A stretch of 64,000 nucleotides of DNA, from NCBI GenBank assembly GCA_029747015.1, contig JAKOGI010000443.1, positions 454,501-518,500 on the forward strand, written 5' to 3'. Positions 12,620 through 24,353 of this stretch are shown here, one piece after another. Both the position numbers and the translations under genes were made by a program. This DNA is from Carnegiea gigantea. Lineage: Eukaryota; Streptophyta; Magnoliopsida; Caryophyllales; Cactaceae. The first letter of the stretch is position 1. The number at the start of each line of letters is the position of its first letter. The notes under the pieces were generated by a model, which worked only from the letters and a program-made list of their open reading frames with translations, was not told the origin of the DNA and did no database searches.

Positions 12620-12640
12620 CGAGGGACCTAGTTAGAGAGT

Positions 12641-14559
12641 TTGGCCTGCAAATCAATCATTAATTGTAATATATCAATTGACTTGCAAATCAATCAAAGC
12701 AAGGATTTAGTTTCAAAAAACTGCCTCAAATTTAGCCCTAACTGCGAATGTTTGGCTCAAAATTTTTTGTTTTTTGGTGAAATCTTTGAATTTGGTATGT
12801 AAATGAGAAGAATAGAGCGAGAATCTAGGCTGGGCACTGAGCAAGAACCCGAGCCCATCAACACTAGACCTAATTAAATTAAGGGGTGGATCGGATTGAG
12901 GGTAAGATTATAAACGTCAACAGTAAGGATTTTCTCAGCCCTAACCTTACCCCACCTTTATGCAAGTCGTTATACCTTTGATTTTGACCCTGTAGGTACC
13001 CTTCAGGCACGACCTCAAATATTCCCTATACAGGCACTGAGATTTTTCACTAAGTTTCCTTTTTATTATAAAATTCAACATTAAACATCTTACAAAGCAA
13101 AATGCCAAATGATAATATAATGTTCCGATGAAGTGCATCATAATTACAAATACTCTAGTGCGTAATTTAGTGATTAAAACTTTTAGTTTACTAAAACGAC
13201 TACTCCAAATGTCAGAGAGGGAGCTATTGAGAATGTTATGTGCTATTGAGATTTGGAGAGGTGAATGGGGGGAAGCCTAAGAGGAGACGATTTAGTAGAA
13301 AGCAAAAATGTTTTGAAGAAATGAAACCCAAAGTATCTTGTTTTGATTCTAAAAAATTTTAATTTTTTTAAAAAAGGTGAGGGTCAGCGGGTCGAATCAG
13401 ATGGTCAAAATATCTACCCAAATTCAACCCTCATCATAGTCGAGTACCCTCAATTTCAGAGTGGAGGCGAGTTGGAGCCAAAAAGAGTCGACCCTAACTC
13501 TCATTTTTAAAGGTTGGGTCGGGACGGGTCGAGCAAAGCCCTGACCCGTTGATCATGTCTAATCAACACCAAGTTCAGGAGTCTAGCCATCTATTCACGA
13601 GGATGAAAACAATGGGCCCCTAGAACGAACTGGGAAAGCTCAAATCAATGGTGGCCACCACACCAGATGAATGTTGTAGCAACGGTAGAGAAGAAGAAGC
13701 TATGACCACGGCTAGGGAAGGGATGAGAGTTGGATGCAGAATGAGACGTCGATTTCAAAGTTTCCTTTACTTTCCTCTCATATTTTCGAAGATTTTTTTT
13801 TCCTTCATAATAACACAACTTTTCCTTGTATTTTCCTTTGAATTTTTTTTTCTTTTTGACTTTCCTTAAACCAAAGCAATGAAAAGAAAGTTACTTTTCA
13901 ATATTTTTTGTTTTCTGTTCTTTTTATTTTTTAAGGTCCAAACAGGCCCTAAAGGAAATAAGTTTTTTGAAAGAAAAAAAAAGAAGTGCTATAGCAGATC
14001 TAGAAAACACAATACATTATGCAAAGTCCAGCCATAAATATAGGACACATTCAAAGATTCAACTGAGCAAATAGACATACTTCCTGAACACACAACTTAA
14101 TCAAGTTAATTTTGTTCTTCATGCAAGATGGGTTTCCACCACTGAGTGATAGTTGGAAACTAACCTTCAATAGTCGTTCAAGAGTCGAACATGATTGCTT
14201 TTTATCTCTTTATTATATATTCCATTATTATTTATTCCACGGGCATTCTACGTGCGCAATAAAGAACTCTCACGCAGCGTATCAAAACCAGCTCAAGATT
14301 TTGACGTTGAAATAACTTGTTCAGCGTATCATCAGATGACACCGACAGACCACTTGTCGATGGCTCCCTTTATTTCATCACAATTTTTAATTCATTTAAT
14401 AATGTATCTTTTTATTTTGAGCCCTCACCATAGATGTGCCATGGCCACACCCTTCCAACGAATTTACCAACCCCCGAACCCCAAACACCCCCAAAAAAAA
14501 TTCTTTAAGGGATTTTTGGTAACAATAACTATTTAAATAAAATTAGCTGTTTGGAAGGA
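12641..14559. other. Intergenic sequence, no gene recognised
   Basis: AT-rich DNA with poly-A/T runs (for example 13790-13960). A moderately GC-rich patch at 13370-13560 contains GGGTCGGGACGGGTCG. I see no conserved protein and no clear element ends. The words CAAACAGGCCCT near 13945 resemble ends seen on some plant MITEs, but I could not find a partner. Confidence 0.5.
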
Positions 14560-15370
14560 AGGAAGGGCCCCAATTGGTAGAAAAAAAATCCCACAATTTC
14601 TTATCATTATCCTGCACTTGAAAGAAGAAGTAGAAACAAATCAACAAGCTATGATGTTGATTATAGAAAATATTCATCCTATGAAAGAAACAAACATAAA
14701 ATTCACGGAGAGATAAAGAAATATATCGAACCGAACGTCTGTCTATCATTCTTTCAAGGAAGGGGACAAAACTATTTTCATTCGACTTTGTATAAATCTA
14801 TTCTCTATTTGAATTCCATATTCGAAGCTGGAATCGGATCTATTCATTAAAAAGAATCGATTCAACACATTACATATTGACAAATCAAATTGCTATTTAT
14901 ATGCTGAATAGACATCTTCATTAAGAATCTTCCTTTCTTGAAGTTTCTACATTATTCATATGATTCTTTATTTCAAAAGAAAAATAATCTAAGTGCAATA
15001 ATCGCGCCGATCCTTTGTTTCTAGTCTGATATGAGGCCAATACTGTTCTGGGGGTTGCTAACTCAACGGTAGAGTACTCGGCTTTTAAGTGTGGGTTGGA
15101 TCTTCTACATATTTGGAAAGAACCCTTTCTTCTGCATGAATCGATATAATTACATTCCAATTCCTTCCTGATACCTCCCAAGGAAAACCCCGAATTAGAT
15201 CGTCACAAATTGACGGATTAGTGTGAGAAAAAAAAAATTCTATCAGACCAATCACACGAACATGAATTCAAATTATGGTTTTTCGAATTAAGAGAGATAT
15301 TGAGAGAGATCAAAAACTCTCACTATGATTCATGGACCCAAATCAATTCATTGGGATCCTTACTTATTTT
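14560..15370 (+). other. Nuclear plastid DNA insert (rps16-trnK spacer to trnK intron)
   Basis: This segment reads as plastid DNA. It contains the exact 37-base first exon of plastid trnK-UUU (15052-15088), preceded by AT-rich sequence in the style of the rps16-trnK spacer. A stretch like the start of the trnK group II intron follows, ending near 15350 with the phrase ATGGACCCAAATCAATTCATTGG. Neither matK nor exon 2 is present, so the copy is a fragment. The borders are estimates from where the plastid-like character begins and ends. Surrounding retroelements show that this is nuclear DNA. Confidence 0.75.
15052..15088 (+). pseudogene. trnK-UUU: trnK-UUU exon 1 (plastid-derived, truncated gene)
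   Basis: The 37 bases start GGGTTGCTAACTC and end at CGGCTTTTAA, the 5' half of plastid tRNA-Lys up to the intron in the anticodon loop. The second exon is absent downstream, so no tRNA can form. Confidence 0.82.
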
Positions 15371-16451
15371 GACTAAGTTAAATATTCAAATGTTATTTAG
15401 TAAATAGTTATTTGTAATAGCTATTTGGCTTCAAAAAACTCTTTTTTAAAAAGTTATTCCAATTAGCCCTTCAAAAAGATTTTTTCTTTTTGTGAAAACG
15501 ATATAGTTGTCTACAAGTTTGAAAAAATTACATCACATGTCACTAAAAAGTAATTCATAGACAAGTGTGTAAATGAAGTTTTACTAGTGCATTTTTTATA
15601 AACAGCTAGTTTTACTAAACATTTTATTTTAAAAATAACTAATACAAATAGCTAACGGTTAATAGCTAACAGCGGTTACAAATAGCCAACTCCTAATATA
15701 AATTAGTAACAACTGTTTGTCAAACAGAACTTAAGTTTTAAGTGTTGACCCCCAACTTCAGCGAAATATGGAGGACCTATTCCGAAAATATAGAGGACCT
15801 ATTCTTCTTGCATCACCAATAATCGTTGCAGGTTTTTTTTAGGGGGGGAGATCATGCATTAAAGGGTCATATGAATGATATGATGTAACGCGAAAGGAGA
15901 CTATTATCTAAAATCTTATGCAGTCCTAGTGTAATCGTATTCACCAAATCCTGATTGACACAAGTCGTTTTGCTAATGAATTGCTAATTTGTATTAATTA
16001 TAGCATATATGGAGTAACTTTGTAGCTGGATATACCAATTGAATAAATGTCATTGGCAGATGTGCTATTTAATTGAGTGGCAAATATAAATTGTTATATG
16101 TTTTATTCCACAAAATTAGTTGTTTAAATAGTTGATAGCTATTTAAATAATAAATAATTAATTGAATAGCATATGGATATGATATTTCACCTGTTAGCAT
16201 ATAACTATTTAAACAAGGTAGCAAATAAATGTTAACTTTTAGCTAGTGAAATTTGAATGACGAAAACAACATGAATATTTTCTTCAATTATTATCGTTAT
16301 TATCATTGTCAATTTGTCATTATTATCAACTGATTTTTGCTTAAAACAACGAATTCAACTTAAGAACTTCTCACGTCCTTTAAAAAGCTAACTAATGAAG
16401 TTTATTGCTTAACACTTCAACTACCATGTAATGATGCATGCAATGCAAGAA
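15371..16451. other. AT-rich sequence with short repeats, no gene
   Basis: Repeated words such as ATAGCTATTT, AATAGCTAAC and AAATAGTTAT occur in both orientations at 15400-15720 and 16120-16215. This is the style of hAT-type MITEs, but no terminal repeats or target duplication could be fixed. A short tandem (AATATGGAGGACCTATTC and a near copy) sits at about 15764-15806. Confidence 0.45.
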
Positions 16452-16456
16452 CATAT

Positions 16457-17181
16457 TGTGAGAAAAATAGGTGTAAATCAATGGCAAGGGAATGGGAATC
16501 GGAGCTGTGTTATGGAATACCAATGCCCTGAAAGCGATTTTGGCTCGACCTCGGTGCAAATCAAAAAATAACCGTTCGCTTCTTAAGGTTTACATAACTA
16601 GCTTACTAAATGCGTGCACTCGTGGCCAGAAGCTTGGAATACACAAGACTACAATTGCCCAAAACAGAGAAGAGAACAGTAAAAAGGAGAGAAGGAGACG
16701 AGAGGAGAGGAGCTGCTTGATGTGATTTGAAGGTGCAGCAGAGGAGGCTATTTATAATATGGAGTGAAGCTGCTAGAGATAAGAAAAAGAAGGAACTTCT
16801 ATGGTGTAGAGTGTATTCCTAGCTAAAAAAAAGGATCATCACTCTTTCTGCTAAAAACCAAGTCAACTAGCCGTTAAGGAGAAAATAATTGGAGAAAAAT
16901 CTGCCGCCAACGTACAAAAATATTAAAAGAAAATTTTCGCAAAAATTAGAAGATGAGGCCCACAGCCCACGCCCACGACCGCACCGTGCCCGGACCGAAC
17001 TGAGCAAGCGGCGCATGAGCGCGCGTGGTGTCTACCTACCCCTAAAACCAAGCCCAATATTATTCAATAGGCCCAAGGTAGGAAGGTAAACATAAACCCC
17101 ACTGCAACTCCTAAAACCACCTATGTGGGACAAAAGGGGATGGAAAAAGAAAGGGGCTAGTGAATGTCATTACACACAATA
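16457..17181 (-). repeat. 3' LTR of the copia element
   Basis: Direct repeat of 21776-22504, about 725 bp. Its plus-strand left end is TGTGAGAAAAATAG and its right end is CACACAATA. The matching LTR ends in GCAACA, so the terminal C has mutated to T here. Confidence 0.88.
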
Positions 17182-17780
17182 ATCCCCCACTAATGGCATA
17201 CAAACCAGCGAGGAAACAATCTGGGCAAATGAAGGATTAAACACTTAAGCATCAATATCTTTTAACTGAATTAATGTATAGCGAAGTAAGGCAATAACCG
17301 TACGTGTCTATCGAATGAACGAATGTTGACCTTGATCGGCCCTAATTGAGACCCCCACTATGCACATCGCCCCCTTACGGTCACTGTGTATTCCGCAATA
17401 ACTCACTTGCGCATTTGAAGGTCATGCGCACACCTCAAATCTCATAAGTTCTCTAGAGAGATAGCCTAGAGTCTCTCATAGAAGGCAGCCACACCTTCAC
17501 ACTTACGTAGGTAATTCCATTAAGTCCATCTCAACATGGACCACCATAATCATGGCTATGGAATTATTAAGAGCAAGACTTTGCTCAACCTCACACATAT
17601 CAATCGGTGAATCTATTAAGTGTGTCTCAGTAGCACCACCCCAATGGGCTATGGATCCATTAAGAGCATAAGAGCTCAACTTCTCATAAACACTATTGTA
17701 CACTATGGGGATGGAGATGTAGTACATATTGAGTCCAATATGGCCTCATTTGGCTATAAGTGGGTATCCACCATATTATC

Positions 17781-18317
17781 TCAATCCATGGGCTTCAGTC
17801 CCATTCCCCTTGATGTCTGGAGAACTATTCGCCTCGTCAAGCCCTTGCTCAGTGAATCTGCTAAATTTATCTCGAATCTTACATATTCAAATGAGATGAC
17901 ACCATGTTTTAGCATCTGTTTCACAGCACTATGTTTGATGCGAATGTATCTCTTCTTTCCATTGTGCACACTGTTATGTGCAACTCCGATTGCTGCTTAT
18001 GAGTTATAATGAAGGGAAATAGTCATAGGCTGCCTCCCTCATAGTGGCATATCTGCTAATGGGCTTTTCAACCATTGTGTTTCTTGACCTGCCAACTCAA
18101 GACTAATGAATTCAGCTTCTATGGAGGGAGCTATATAATTATGCTTGCCAGACTTCCACGAAATAGGTCCTCCACTTAAGGTAAAAACATAAGCACTGAT
18201 ATAACTAACTTCATCATTATCGGAGACCCAGTTTGCATCAGAAAATTCTTCTAACACAGTAAGAAATTTACTAAAATGCAAACACCAGTCCATAGTACCT
18301 CTCAAGTACTTAAGCAA
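17781..18317 (-). pseudogene. copia RNase H and C-terminal tail
   Basis: The RNase H domain at 18039-18317 shows YLRGTMDWCLHF, then SDANWVSD with the first catalytic Asp, then SIEAEFISL with the catalytic Glu. The tail at 17781-17969 holds the usual end segment with NLADSLSKGL. The two pieces lie in different frames, so the end of pol is broken here. Confidence 0.88.
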
Positions 18318-19260
18318 ACGAAATAATGCATCCTAATATTCTTTACTAGGGTTATGAGCACAACGATTCAGTTGACTAACAGCATAAGCAATGTCAGGTC
18401 AAGTATAGTTTATAAGGAACATCGCATTCCTATGATTTTAGCACACTTACTTTGGGAGACGCTAGGCCCCGTATTCTTTTTAAAATGTATGCTAGGGTCA
18501 TAAGAAGTTCGCACTGGAAGCATATCAAAACAGTTAAATTTCTTCAAAATTTTCTCAATGTAATGAGACTGACACAAAGAAAACCCATCATTACTCTTTC
18601 TAATCTTAATCCTTAGGATTACATAAGCTTCACCCATGTCCTTCATTTTAAAATGAGAAGATAATAATTTTTTTGTCTCATTAACATGTATATTAGTACC
18701 AAATATCAACATGTCATCCATATATAGACAAATTATCACACAATCTGAACCTATTATCTTTGAATACACATAGGAATCGGAGGTGTTCATAACAAAGCCA
18801 TTTTGTACTACTGTCCTATCAAATTTTTCGTACCACTGTTTAGGAGCTTGCTTAAGGCCGTAAAGATATTTCTTAAACTTGCATACTTTATTCTCCTGTC
18901 TAGGAATTGTACAACCCTCAGGTTGAGTCATACAAATCTCTTCCTCTAGGTCACCATTAATAAATACTATTTTTACATCCATCTGATGCACAACAAAACC
19001 ATAGATGGCAGCTAAGGTGACTAGAGTCATAATGGTGGCTATCTTAGTCACAGGAGAATATGTGTCCAAGTAGTCAAGCCCCTTTTTCTGCTTAAATCCC
19101 CTTGTCACCAGTCTGACTTTATATTTATCAATAGAACCATCAGGTCTTAACTTCTTTTTAAGATCAATTTACTACTAATGGGTTTATAACCTTTAAGTAG
19201 TTCAACCAACTCCCAAGTTTGATTAGATACTATGGAATCTAATTCACTTTTAATGGCTTC
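18318..19260 (-). pseudogene. copia reverse transcriptase
   Basis: The longest open part is 18410-19108. It begins TRGFKQKKGLDYLDTYSPV, the standard start of the copia RT domain, followed by HQMDVKIVFINGDL (catalytic Asp) and YGLKQAPKQWYEKF. The catalytic YMDD is at 18713-18724. Stops flank this stretch on both sides, so no continuous pol polyprotein remains. Confidence 0.92.
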
Positions 19261-19263
19261 TTT

Positions 19264-20130
19264 TCAGAAACTAATATGTATAAATGTCATAGCCTCTTTA
19301 TAGGTTTTTGGATCTTCTTCGATGAAGAAACCTGATACTAGTTCATCAGACAAGAAATTAACATCAAAGTCTTCAATTAAAAAGTTAGGGAGAAAGTCAG
19401 GACCAAAACTAGTCTCAATTCTAAGTCTCATACTCCTCCTAGCTTCATCAACTGATATTCTAACACTAGAATTGTCATGCACAGGTGTGGTTTCATGCAC
19501 AGTAGTAGAATTATTCTTTTTCAAATGAAATACGTGCTTAAAAAATTCTGCATCACTAGACCCACTAATAGAGAAGTCATTCAATGACATGAATCTATAT
19601 ACAAGACTATTTTTGACGCAACTAATAAACACATAATTAAAGGTTTTAGGACCTATGTTCTTCCGTTTGAAATCAGGTAGGAGAACTTTAGCCAAACAGC
19701 CCCACGCCCTTAAGAAACTCAAATTAGGAGCATAGCCTTTCCACAATTCATAAGGGGTTTGGTTTAACTTCTTATGGGGTACTCTGTTAAGAATATAGCA
19801 AGCAAATAAAATAGCTTCCCCCTACATATTATCAGGAAGTCCTGAACTCAAAAGCATGGCATTCATCATTTCTTTAAAAATTCTATTTTTGCATTCAGCT
19901 ATCCCATTTTGTTGGGGAGTATAGGGTGCACTAACCTCATGTGTTATACCATTTTTCTCACAAAAGAATGTCATAGAGTTAGTCTCATATTCTCCACCCC
20001 TATGGATTCTAAGTGTCTTAATCTTTCGGTCCATCTGGTTTTCTACCTATTTCTTTGTATTTCAAAAACATTTCTTTAGCCTCATTTTTGGACCTAAGGA
20101 GGTAAACTTTGGTATGACTAGAGCAGTCAT
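19264..20130 (-). pseudogene. copia integrase, catalytic core end and C-terminal part
   Basis: The segment 19822-20034 gives SAPYTPQQNGIAECKNR, which contains the integrase catalytic Glu region and normally reads QQNGVAERKNR. The segment 19264-19746 gives LSFLRAWGCLAKVLLPD and the C-terminal linker toward reverse transcriptase. Intervening stops and shifts inactivate it. Confidence 0.87.
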
Positions 20131-20469
20131 CGACAAAGGTGATGTAATACCTTTTTCCTCCTTTACTGGTTGTGTTTTTGAAGTCAACTAAGTCTGAATG
20201 TAGTAGTTCTAGCTATATTGTTTGTCTGCTAGTGACCGTCTTACGGAGTTTTTGCGCATATTTTGCTTCTATGGACATAGAGCATTTGGTGAAATTATCA
20301 ACATTCACAGTAGACATAAGTTTTATATGTTTGAGTCGTTTAATGGATACAAAACTAACATGGCCCAGCCTACCAAGCTACAAATTCACAGACTCAGCAA
20401 TATAAGCAGAACTTGAAGCATTTCCATTCATGGTCTTATAAGCAAGATTAATTTTAAACAAACTTTCAT

Positions 20470-20844
20470 TTAGGTATCCCTTCCTAACAAAGAACCTATT
20501 ATGAGAGATAACAACTTTGTCATCTCCAACAACAGTTTTAATCCAGCTTTCTTGACAAGTATACTAGAAACTAAGTTTCTACAAAGGGAAGGCACATACA
20601 ATACATTGCTTAACGACAGTAATTTGCCAGAAGTAAATTTAAGAATAATCTTCCCTTTGTAAATAACTCCAACAGTCGTAGAGTTTCTCATATAGACGCA
20701 TTCACCATCTATCATGTCTTTAAAGTCCTGCATAAGCTCTTTGTTGGCGCAGAAGTGCCTTAAAGCTCCAGTATCATAGATCCATTCAGCATTGTTTGTG
20801 ATCAGATTTGCCTCTTGCACATATGATTTATGTGTCTTCGCCAA
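20470..20844 (-). pseudogene. copia aspartic protease
   Basis: WIYDTGALRHFC is the catalytic D-T-G-A motif of copia proteases (usually W-x-x-D-S/T-G-A-S-x-H-x-x). The trailing LSNVLYVPSLCRNLVS is the matching C-terminal conserved block. The gag zinc knuckle that should precede it is not clearly preserved. Confidence 0.88.
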
Positions 20845-20980
20845 GTTTGGCCTAGTCTACAGGCTTTTGGTTTAGCTGTGACAGCCCTTTGTGAAGTGGA
20901 TACCGGTATGCTTTGTGCCCTAGCTTGTCGTAGGTATAGCATAGCCTCTTTGGTTTCTGGATCTTATTGCTAAACTTGTT

Positions 20981-21700
20981 CTACTTCTTAGCATAGCCTG
21001 GCTTCTGGTTCTTCCTACTTTTGCCTTTAAACCTGTCTCTATTTGTAGGCACAGCAGATTCAGCTAGGTTGGCTTTAGAACAATTTAAAGAAAGAGAGTT
21101 TATCTTATCTTTAAGACGATTAGTTTCTTCTGTTCTTATGTGGCTGATAAGTTCCTGTAAAGTGAGATCTTTCTTTTTATGTTTCAATTAGTTCCTATAG
21201 TCACTCTAGGATGGTGGAAATTTCTCTATCAGCACATTAGCCTGCAGAATCTTGCACATCTTTATGTTCTCACTCAGAACTTCTACACACAGGTTCTCAT
21301 AAACATGAACATGTTCCATGATTAGCTTGTCATCAATAATCTAAAAATGCTGCCATTCACCTACCACATATTTCTTCTTTCCAGCATTATCAGTTCCATA
21401 CTTGACCTCCAATATCTCCCAAATGATCTTGGTAGATTTGAAGGTGACAAACAAATCGAAGAGGGGGTTAGTCATATGATTCAACAGATGCCCCCAGACC
21501 ATTTTTAATCTTTCTTGAATTTTTTCAAGGTAGCCTCATCAGCAGTCTTGCTTTTATCTCTAACTGTTCCATTAGGGGTAGCAGTAGAGATTTCAAATGC
21601 ATTTTTCTCTTCAGATAGATTAGAGAACAATAGATAATCCACTTCTAACTATTCAAAAAAAAAATCAAAAGTTTTTGGGACCAACGTTTGCAGTTGGTTC
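20981..21700 (-). pseudogene. copia gag (UBN2-type)
   Basis: The piece 20981-21187 gives a basic C-terminal gag end (KKKDLTLQELISHIRTEE). The sequence above it, to about 21700, gives a broken UBN2-type gag in shifting frames, including IWEILEVKYGTDNAGKKKY. Stops are frequent. Confidence 0.75.
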
Positions 21701-21775
21701 AGTCCAGAGATTCGAGGCTTGAGAGATTGAGGAAAGCCTTGTTAATAGAGAAAGCAAAGGGAATCGCTTTCAAAT

Positions 21776-22504
21776 TTTAAGAAAAATAGGTATAAATCAA
21801 TGACAAAGGAAAGGGAATCGAAGCTATGCCGTGGGAATACTGTAGCCTTGAAAGCGAATTCAGCTCGACCTTGGCGCAAATCGAAAAATACTGGTTCATT
21901 CCCCAAGGTTTACACAGCTAGCTTGCTAAATGCGTGCACTCGCGGCCAGAAGTTTGAAATACACATGACTACAATTACCCATAACAGAGAAGAGAACAGT
22001 AAAAAGGAGAGAAGGGAAAGAGAAGAGAGGAGTTGCTTCGGGTGATTTGAAGGTGTAGGGTAGAAGGCTATTTATACTGTGGAGCTGAGCTGCTGGAGGT
22101 AAGAAAAAGAAGGAACTTCTGTACTGTAGAGTGTATTCCTTGCTCAAAAACAAGATCATCACTCTTTCTGCTAAAAGCCAAGTCAACTAACCGTTAAGGA
22201 GAAAATAATGGAAGAAAAATCTGCAGCCAATATACAAAAATATTAAAAGGAATTTTCTCCAAAAACTTAGTAGATAAGGCCCACAGCCTATGCCGGGCCG
22301 ACTGGCCCGTCCTAGATTAGGCAGACACGTGCGCATTTGGTGTTTACCCACGCCCCACAACCCTACTAAAACCAAACCCAATGTTTTTCAATAGGCCCAA
22401 GGTAGAAAGATAGACATAAACCTCAGTCCAACTCTCAAAATCACCTGTGTGGAACCAAAGGGATGGGAAAAGAAGGAGGCTAGTGAATGACATTACACGC
22501 AACA
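21776..22504 (-). repeat. 5' LTR of the copia element
   Basis: Direct repeat of 16457-17181, ending GCAACA before the CATAT duplication. Its inner end reads TTTAAGAAAAATAG where the other LTR reads TGTGAGAAAAATAG, so the terminal dinucleotide has decayed. Confidence 0.88.
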
Positions 22505-22509
22505 CATAT

Positions 22510-23527
22510 AAAATTTAGGGTTCACGACTAATTGAAAATAGATTAAGCTTAATGATGGTAAAGAGTAACATAACTAATTAGTGGTCAAAGTTTTTATGGT
22601 TTTTAATTCAAGTTATTAAATTTTTAATGTCCTAACTTTTAGTTGGTTAATTAATTACTATTAGCAAAAATATGTCAACGCTGTTATGTCCTCATCTTCT
22701 GTCTATTCATGCAACATTTGGTTAAAAAAAAAAAAAAGCTATGAGTTTGTTTAATCACCAAAAAAAATGATCAAAAGCAAACTAAAAAGAAGAAAACAAT
22801 AATGGGTCATTATCTCTCTTTAGAACTGACAAAAGCCCATTAAGGAGGTCTCAAACTCTCACTCTCGAGCAGTGTATACAATAATGGCTTGATGAGGGAT
22901 GCTGCGGCGTTTTCAATCATTCCAGTCAGCAGCTCAACTAGTCAATTGTTTAATCTAATTTACTGGATCATCCAAAGTATATATTATCATTATGTAAGCA
23001 ATAATCAAATTCACCCAATTGGCTGTCAATTGACGAAATTATCTATATCTTAATTAAAAGAGAATTGTCTTCTGTGCTACCATTCTTTGCTTTTGATATA
23101 TATAGTTTGTGATCATTCGTTTCTACATGCAAAGGTAGTAAAACTTGATTTCAATTTCAGAAATTTGCACATACTTTTTTTGTTTTAAGAAAGAAAACCT
23201 TTAATTAAATTAATTATATTTAAGAAAAATTATGAAAAGGAAAGTAGATCACTACTAAAGAATATTCCATTAAATTCTAACCGTGTTAGATTAACTAACT
23301 TAAACTTTTTACATAAAAAGTTTAACAATTAAAATTAAAAGTCCTAGATATTTTACATGCTAATAGTTAAATCACATTGATTGTAGAAGTAAGGGTACAA
23401 TTGGAACTGCAAACTGAAACGTTACTATTTGCTGGAAAAGACTACAAATGCGCATAGTGTAAAATTAATTGTTATACATCATCTATTAAAACGGTGTGAG
23501 CATAGCAATTTCCATAAAACGACAATT
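22510..23527. other. AT-rich intergenic sequence, no gene
   Basis: About 1 kb of AT-rich DNA with poly-A runs. I see no ORF with recognisable similarity, no repeat structure and no element ends. Confidence 0.5.
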
Positions 23528-23562
23528 ATGGGAATTATGGTAATTACCACAATGTCGCTGCA
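23528..23562. repeat. Left terminal inverted repeat of the MULE
   Basis: It matches the complement of 31385-31413 with several mismatches. The shared core is ATGGGAATTA, then AATTAC, then CGC. Confidence 0.6.
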
Positions 23563-24189
23563 TATGTGGCGGTATCTAATCTCTACCATTAATTTTATTT
23601 TATTTTATGGCATTAAATTTAATATTTTTGAATTATTAAAGTTATGATAAATTACTTGAAAATTTATCTTTTAAGGATATGTTTGGATTGTGAAAACTTC
23701 TACATTTAATTCAATGAAAGATCTAAGAAACATTAAAAAGAAACCAAAAAAAGAATTATATTATTTTATGCATGAAGCCGAAACTACCCTCCATAGTTTC
23801 TGGCCATTAGGTCCAAATTTTTCAGCAAGACACTGCCGAACTTTATGGCGGCCAGGTTATATCCAGCCAGTGATATTTCCGTCGACAACTCCCCCAACTC
23901 AACGTTCTGGAAAAAATGATTGAAAAGATAAAAGGTTGCCGGGAAAAATGTGCATGCCCAAAAAAAAAAATACAATATCACCGGTAAGTTCGGCCGGTTG
24001 TCGGAGCTACGCTGGTAGAAGGTCGGCCAGTGTTGTTGTCATTGATGGCTAGGTGACGTATCGTTTAAAGGGAAAGAAGTTTGAAGGTCGGGAATAGGAG
24101 GATTGAAAGGCGTGTTGAGGTTGAAGATGGGGTGTTTTTATTATGCAATATTAATAATTATATACAAAATATAAGTACTAGCTTTGAGC

Positions 24190-24350
24190 AAAAGCCTAAT
24201 AGCCTAGTGGTTACGATCCTTAGATGGCAACAAGGAGGTCACATGTTTGATCCTTAGCAGCATGCTAGATTTTTTGTGGCCAATGTGAAAATGAACGTTT
24301 TGCATTTAAATGTTTTGGAAACTCATTTGGACTCAATAACATCTATTGAA
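24190..24350 (+). mobile_element. Candidate tRNA-derived SINE
   Basis: A pol III A box (TAGCCTAGTGG, 24200-24210) is followed about 34 bases later by a B-box-like GTTTGATCC (24245-24253), the arrangement of tRNA-derived plant SINEs. The tail is unclear; TTGAATCCTTTTCTT near 24350 may be the 3' end. No target duplication was found. Confidence 0.45.
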
Positions 24351-24353
24351 TCC

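Larger units (their letters stand above)
10141..12640 (-). mobile_element. L1-type LINE, 5' portion
   Basis: This is the 5' part of the LINE whose 3' part is at 1-2720. It holds ORF1 and the start of ORF2 on the minus strand. The 5' UTR border is unclear and is placed near 12640. Confidence 0.88.
16457..22504 (-). mobile_element. Degraded Ty1/copia LTR retrotransposon
   Basis: This is a full-length copia element read on the minus strand. Its 5' LTR is 21776-22504 and its 3' LTR is 16457-17181, with a 5-bp target duplication CATAT (16452-16456 and 22505-22509). The coding order gag, protease, integrase, reverse transcriptase, RNase H is diagnostic of copia. Many stops and frameshifts, together with clear LTR divergence, mark it as older than the Athila-type insert. 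A polypurine tract (minus strand AGTGGGGGAT) adjoins the 3' LTR at 17182-17191. I could not recognise the usual Met-tRNA primer site beside the 5' LTR. Confidence 0.92.

Noticed and set aside
15052..15088. Functional tRNA-Lys gene
   Set aside because: Only the first exon of the intron-split plastid gene is present, with no second exon downstream.
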